Assembly: GCA_965644295.1 (NCBI GenBank)
Contig: CBFFRP010000327.1
Span: 1-64,000 of the forward strand
Length of the DNA: 64,000 nucleotides
Direction: 5' to 3'
Source: Paraphysomonas bandaiensis
Taxonomy: Eukaryota > Chrysophyceae
The notes below the pieces were generated by a model that was not told where the DNA came from, made no database searches, and saw only the letters and a program-made list of their open reading frames with translations. Below are positions 58,895-64,000 of this stretch, one piece after another. The stretch's first letter is position 1, and every line of letters starts with the position of its first letter. The position numbers were made by a program, and so were the translations under genes.

Positions 58895-61800
58895 ATGTCT
58901 TCAGTGGGGGCATTGGCCAATAGAGTGCATGATATTATTCGCCGTATGGGTGACAACATCGCTCAGGCAGAAGCTACAAAAACATGTTATGGCATACTGG
59001 CTATAATGTCCAGAGAAGAATCGAGTAAAGTTATTATTGCGAAAAACGGTATGGATTTGATACTTAGTGGAATGCAAACACACATGGATAAGCCCGATGT
59101 GCAAGAGGCGGGGTGTGATTTGATATGGAGCCTCGCATTCAATAACTCCGCTGTGAAGGAGATGATTGGAAACGTCAATGGAACTAGCGTAGTAGTTCGT
59201 GCTTTGAAAAGACATCACAAATCCCCTGAATTTTTGAAATCAGCTTGTGGGGCCCTGTCGAACCTGTGTCAGTATAAAGTTAATCAACAGGGGGTGGCCT
59301 CACACGGGGGTCTGCAGCCTCTAATTGTATCAATCAGTTTTCATCAAGAAAATTCAAAACTATTGCCTTTTATTTTCGATGCCCTTGCATCTCTCATAGT
59401 TGGTAATGAAGAGAATGCCCGTATTGTGTCTTCCCAGGATGGCATCTCCAAGATTCTTGCTGCGACAGGTATGCATCGCGAGGTATCGGAGGTGGTGAAG
59501 TCGGGTTGTCATGCCCTAGCTATTCTTTCAGATGTGAAGGGACAAGCCTCTAAAATAGCTGCTGCAGGGGGAGTTGGTGCGATTCTGCCCTTACTGGACA
59601 TGCATCCATCCTATGCGGACTTTCACCGTGTAGCGGCGGTAGTGCTACTACGCATGTTGCAGGAATCCTCTCATGTGGTCCGCGAGATTGCATGCAATGA
59701 GGGTATTCGTATACTACTGAAGTCATTGGACAGAGGTGGTGCTCAACAGGATACAGTGGCTGCTATTACCCACATTCTTTCCACTGTAACGAATCCGCTC
59801 ACAGCTGCCTCCAACTCTATTGAGAGCCAGCTCTGGGTTTCAAGTGGTGCGTCGGACATAGATGCCTTGTCAGGTACCATGCGCCGTGGGCGTTTCCCTC
59901 GTAATGATGCAAGATATGTGTTGGCTGCGGACACACTTGTCTCGTCTGGTATCACTCCTGGTCCCGTGAAACCACAACACCCAGGGAGCAGTAAAAAAGC
60001 TGCTTCTGAGGTAACCGCGCTGGCTGGGCTGGTGCGGTTGATGGGACAGTACTGTGAGCGCAAAGATGTGGCTCGTGCCTCTTGTCGCCTTCTCACTAAC
60101 CTCATGGGCTTCCCTGGTGTTGTTATGGCCTTGGATAAGATATCTCTGATGGACAAAGTGTTGGAGTGTGTGCATATTCACCGCAGTACCAAAGAGATTA
60201 CAGAGGCCGCTGCCGCGCTGCTGAAGTGCATCCACAAGAGAACTTTTCCTGCGTTCAGTGGGGCAAAGCTTTCCGCCATATCGGGTCTGCTTCACTTGAT
60301 CAGGACCAAAATATCGGATGAAGAGGTAGTAGTTGCGTCGCTGGAAATTCTTTGTAGACTCCGAGAGGGCGAGTCTCACAGGAGCAGAGCTGGAGGGGGA
60401 GCCCCCCAAACAACTTGCCCATCTTCCCAGTGGGAGAACGAAACGGTTATTGTTTGCTCCTCTGTGCTTGAGGCTATAGCTTCAGGTAGCTCCAGATACG
60501 GCAATGAGCTGGGCTCACCTACGAATAAGAGCTCTGATGTGAAGGCGATACCTTGGTCGAAGAGCACCCCGAAGCTGTTGTCGACAGTACTTGAATTTTT
60601 GGAGTCAGTTGACTCCAGTAAGAAAGCCGATAACAGATTCGTATACCCACAGTCTCTTGGGGTTGCATTGAAAGGTGTATACGCGATTCTTCCATTGAGA
60701 AGTGCCGACTTGTCGGCTAGAATTCAGCGTTTGCTACCCTCAATCCAAGCTAACACTCTTGAGGACAACACAAGAACCGAAGAGCCTCCTGATCAGGACG
60801 ACTCAAGTCCAGCCAATTTCAGTCGTAGGAAACTGCTTAATACAACTAACACTTTGGATGACTCTGTTGACAAGCTCGTGAAAAGTCGCAGTGGGGCGGC
60901 TGTGGGTGGTTCTGAATCTGGTGGTGGGTCATCTAGCTCCAGTAGAACCGATACTGGTGGTTCGACGAAGGGATATGCATCTACGAAAGGTAACAGGAAT
61001 TCGCCAGATAACACTAGCGAAGGAGAACCAGTTAACGGAACAAGGGGAGTCACTAGGGAGTCCAGGTTCCCAGAGCCGTTGCATCCTCTTAAGTATTGTC
61101 CCATGCCAACGTCAGATGACATACGCCAGGTGATCCCGCGGCTGCTCGATACTTACCCGTCCCACATGGAAATGCTTGCAACAGATAGTGGCCCCAACAG
61201 GAATAGCACTGGAATTAATGAGTTTGGATCCAGTGACTCGTCTTGTCGTGACTCAAACCGTGATGATTGTGGAGTGCCTTCTAGGATGCATTTGGTATAT
61301 GAGGGTGCATCTGCTGCTGGGAAAGGGTTGGCGAGTCGCTGTCCAACACCTGTGCCGTATAATGTTCCGCCTTCTGGTCTCGGTCCCCCGTTTGAACATT
61401 CTCTTACATTCGATTCTGAATTCGAGTCCGGAAACCTCTTGAGAGCTGTACAGAAAGGGGACTATGAATATGACCTGTGTCTCCGCTCCGACTTGCATAC
61501 TCCAGGTCATACACAATGGTTCTACTTCGCAGTTTCGAATACTCATAACCCTGCATGTGTCGCGGCTGCTAAAGATAAAGGTGTTCCTGTAGCCCCTGTT
61601 AAAGTTCGCTTTAACATTGTAAACCTAACGAAGCCTGACAGCTTATTTAACCAAGGAATGAAGCCTGTGGTATATTCCTGCAACAGTGCATCTAGCAAGG
61701 GACAAAGCTGGATTCGCTCTGGATCAAGAATATCTTACTTTGGTAACACTTTCACGCGAAATAACTCAGCTGGTGAAGGGGTTGCTTGCTACTTTACTTT

Positions 61801-63900
61801 GACCTTTACCCTAGAGTTCAACGATCCCACAGATACGTGTCTTATTGCATACAGTGTACCATACACGTACACAGACCACAAGGCTCATTTGCATGAACTT
61901 TTGAATAAACCAAATGCGAAAGATATCATCCGGTATTCACGTCTTTGTCAAACACTGAGCGGTGCAGACTGTGATTTGGTGGTGATCACGAACTTTAAAG
62001 ACAGGGAGAACATTGGTTCTGTTTATAACACCCCACTGAGTGGGAAATCATCCAATCCCCCCGAAAATCAAAGTGGGAGGAAGTTGAAGTCGCAAGCGAA
62101 GTTAAACAGAAAGGCACTGATTATATCTGGTCGAGTGCACCCTGGTGAAACACCCGCTTCTTGGATGATGAAAGGCACATTGGATTTTCTAACCAGTGAT
62201 GCCCCCAATGCGAGACTTATACGACAGGCATATATTGTGTATATAGTTCCTATGCTTAACCCAGATGGTGTCATATTTGGAAACAATAGGTGCGGCCTAG
62301 CCGGAGTTGACCTGAACAGGCAGTGGAAGAACCCCATAAGATCAATGCACCCCACTGTGTATGCTCTGAAGACCTTAATTCAAGAGCAAAAGAGTCAAAG
62401 GGAGATCAGTATGTACATTGACCTCCATGGTCATTCTAGAAAGTACAATATATTTATGTATGGGGTGGAAGAAAAGAAAAGGCCCAATCCAAAGGTCCGG
62501 GCTTTTCCTAAGTTTTTTTCGCTGCATGCTGTTGGCAAAAAGTATGTGTCATATAACGACTGTTCTTTCCACGTGCGGAAGGGTCGAGAAGCTACAGCAA
62601 GGGTGGTGGTGGCAAGGGAATTAGGGATACCACTTAGTTATACAGTTGAAGCGACTTTCTGTGGAGCCGATGAGGGACCCTTGAAGTTCTGTCATATGAA
62701 TATTGGACACCTACAAGAAGTTGGCAGTTCGATGTGTGATGCCTTTCTTCAGTATTCAATTGCCGAAGGGGATGTTCCAGATTCATTGCTGGCAATGAGC
62801 AGACGCCTACGCTCGGAATCTGTGCCAACGGATGCACTCACTGCGGCAGTAAATGAACAGGTGCGGCGGGGAGGGGGGAGATCATCCGATAAAAACCGTT
62901 CTAAGGGGTCTGGATATGCAATGTTGAAGAATTCGACGGTGCATGCAGAGGCTGAAGCTAGCGTTGATGTTCCATCCGATGGAGGAGAGTCCTTGACCGC
63001 TGGAAAAGCGACGCCCGGAGAAACACCACCTCCCATAGAGTCTCCCGATAATGTGGATCAAGTGGTATCCCGGGCTGAGAGTGAAAGTGATATTGTTGGT
63101 GATGATGATTCTGATGATGGAGATAGTGTAGTTCAGGCCGGGACTGATGGTGACGGACCCTATGTAATGCCATCTACAGCTTCGTCATCTAGAAGTATAC
63201 AGTCCGCAGCCTCATCGCGGAATTCGTCTTCTATGTTGCGCTCTCAAGAACACTCCAATCGATCGGAAACAGCACCAATGAACTCACCAGCTCTCGCTGA
63301 TGCGCAGACACCAGGTGGTTTACGCCTTTTAGCCAGAGATGACGGGTTCAGCTTTTCAGATTCCGTAACAGCAAATAGGATGATCATAGGGATAGCTGCA
63401 AAATCAGCGACGTCGAGTCCGCCGATTAAAAGCTCTGGCGAGAGCAGGTATATATGCTACTCTTTCATATTATGCTAGGTTACGTTTTTGCTTCCAGGGG
63501 TCGTTCTGCAGTCTCAGCCAATAAATCGAAGGACGCTGTATCATTGCGCCCAAAGAAAGTTTCGCGAAAAGGCGGGCTGAAGGCGAAGAGAGATAAGATA
63601 AAGGTGAGTTCTGTTTTAATACTATTTCACCACTAAAATATATATTCAGCGACACTCAGAAAGTGTCGATTCTGATGACACCTTCGGTACTGATGGGCAA
63701 GGCATATTTGGCAAGCGTTTTTTGATGGTGGGAAAAGAAGAGGACGACAAAGGCACTCAGGATGGTAAGTCAAGATACGGAACACAGGTAATGCTTGTAA
63801 ACAAGACGTATTTTATCACTAATTTGAGTCGTTAAAACAGTTTAGCCTAGAGGATGCATCTATTGCTAGCAGCGTAGGACTTCCCAAGGTTGCCAAGTAA
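58895..63900 (+). CDS. AGTPBP1: Cytosolic carboxypeptidase (CCP/AGTPBP1-like tubulin deglutamylase) with armadillo repeats
   Basis: Four exons, 58895-63447, 63498-63603, 63650-63787 and 63841-63900, give 1,618 residues. The N-terminal half has armadillo-like helices (NNSAVKEMIG, ACGALSNLCQ, SGCHALAILSDV) as in CCP1/CCP4. A Ser/Gly-rich linker (about 620-740) precedes the CCP N-domain (SLTFDSEFESGNL, GHTQWFYFAVSN). The M14D peptidase domain has zinc ligands His1082 and Glu1085 in HPGE and His1178 in DLHGHS, with catalytic Glu1252 in YTVEATFCG. NPDGV and GVDLNRQW are also present. The family trims glutamates from tubulin tails in cilia and cytoplasm. The acidic, Ser-rich C-tail of about 330 residues is variable. 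The symbol denotes the family; CCP1 versus CCP4 orthology is not settled. Confidence 0.92.
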
Positions 63901-64000
63901 ATGACGGTTATCTGAATTCGTGTATTATATCTACCCAGTTGTGTTTGTAGCTTTAAAATCGGCTCGAATGTATAGTGTATTGCTATGCTTTATGGCTGTT

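Noticed and set aside
1-64000. Bacterial contamination, CRISPR arrays or operons
   Set aside because: Genes are split by spliceosomal introns and are of eukaryotic families; the only tandem repeats are the 98-bp unit and microsatellites, with no spacer pattern.

Overview
This is a nuclear segment of a flagellated, single-celled eukaryote, with dense genes split by short spliceosomal introns (mostly 43-70 nt, GT-AG, one GC-AG) in an AT-rich background. The species cannot be named from the window alone. Plant-type leucine-rich repeats, the transporter family, a hAT transposase remnant and a Ty1/copia element, together with cilium-type genes (tubulin deglutamylase-like carboxypeptidase, MORN protein, giant IQ protein), fit a protist of the stramenopile/rhizarian (SAR) kind. 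That placement is inference.

Layout. 0.4-7.4 kb: gamma-glutamyl hydrolase (+), a three-copy 98-bp tandem repeat, the autophagy E2-like enzyme ATG3 in six exons (+), a dispersed repeat carrying a hAT-type MITE, and an MFS transporter (-). 7.9-13.7 kb: a ten-exon LRR receptor-like protein with about ten membrane spans (+), then an unidentified two-exon coding-like remnant. 13.8-19.6 kb: a nine-exon SCAPER homologue (-), head-to-head with ribosomal protein eS27 (+). 21.3-29.1 kb: a 2,556-residue IQ-motif protein (+). 31.1-36.7 kb: an intact Ty1/copia retrotransposon with identical LTRs. 37.1-40.8 kb: a DHCR24-like sterol reductase (-) and a HAD-IIA phosphatase (+), whose shared promoter holds a 466-bp CATA microsatellite. 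41-43.3 kb: a hAT transposon remnant, another dispersed-repeat copy and a decayed retroelement-like fragment. 43.9-52.9 kb: a DNAJC13/RME-8 homologue with a C-terminal PDZ domain (-) and a MORN protein (+). 54.7-58.2 kb: a PH-domain protein (+) and KIN17 (-). 58.9-63.9 kb: a cytosolic carboxypeptidase with armadillo repeats (+).

The genes are not an operon. They cover housekeeping (eS27, KIN17), vesicle and ER traffic (DNAJC13, SCAPER), autophagy (ATG3), folate and sterol metabolism (GGH, DHCR24-like) and probably the cilium (MORN, IQ protein, carboxypeptidase). Five pairs are divergent and share about 500-710 bp between start codons. Gene models were assembled by hand from reading frame, GT/AG sites, phase continuity and family resemblance. 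The mobile-element history is unusually readable: one dispersed repeat occurs three times, one copy interrupted by a hAT MITE and another by the copia element, with matching uninterrupted sites in the other copies.
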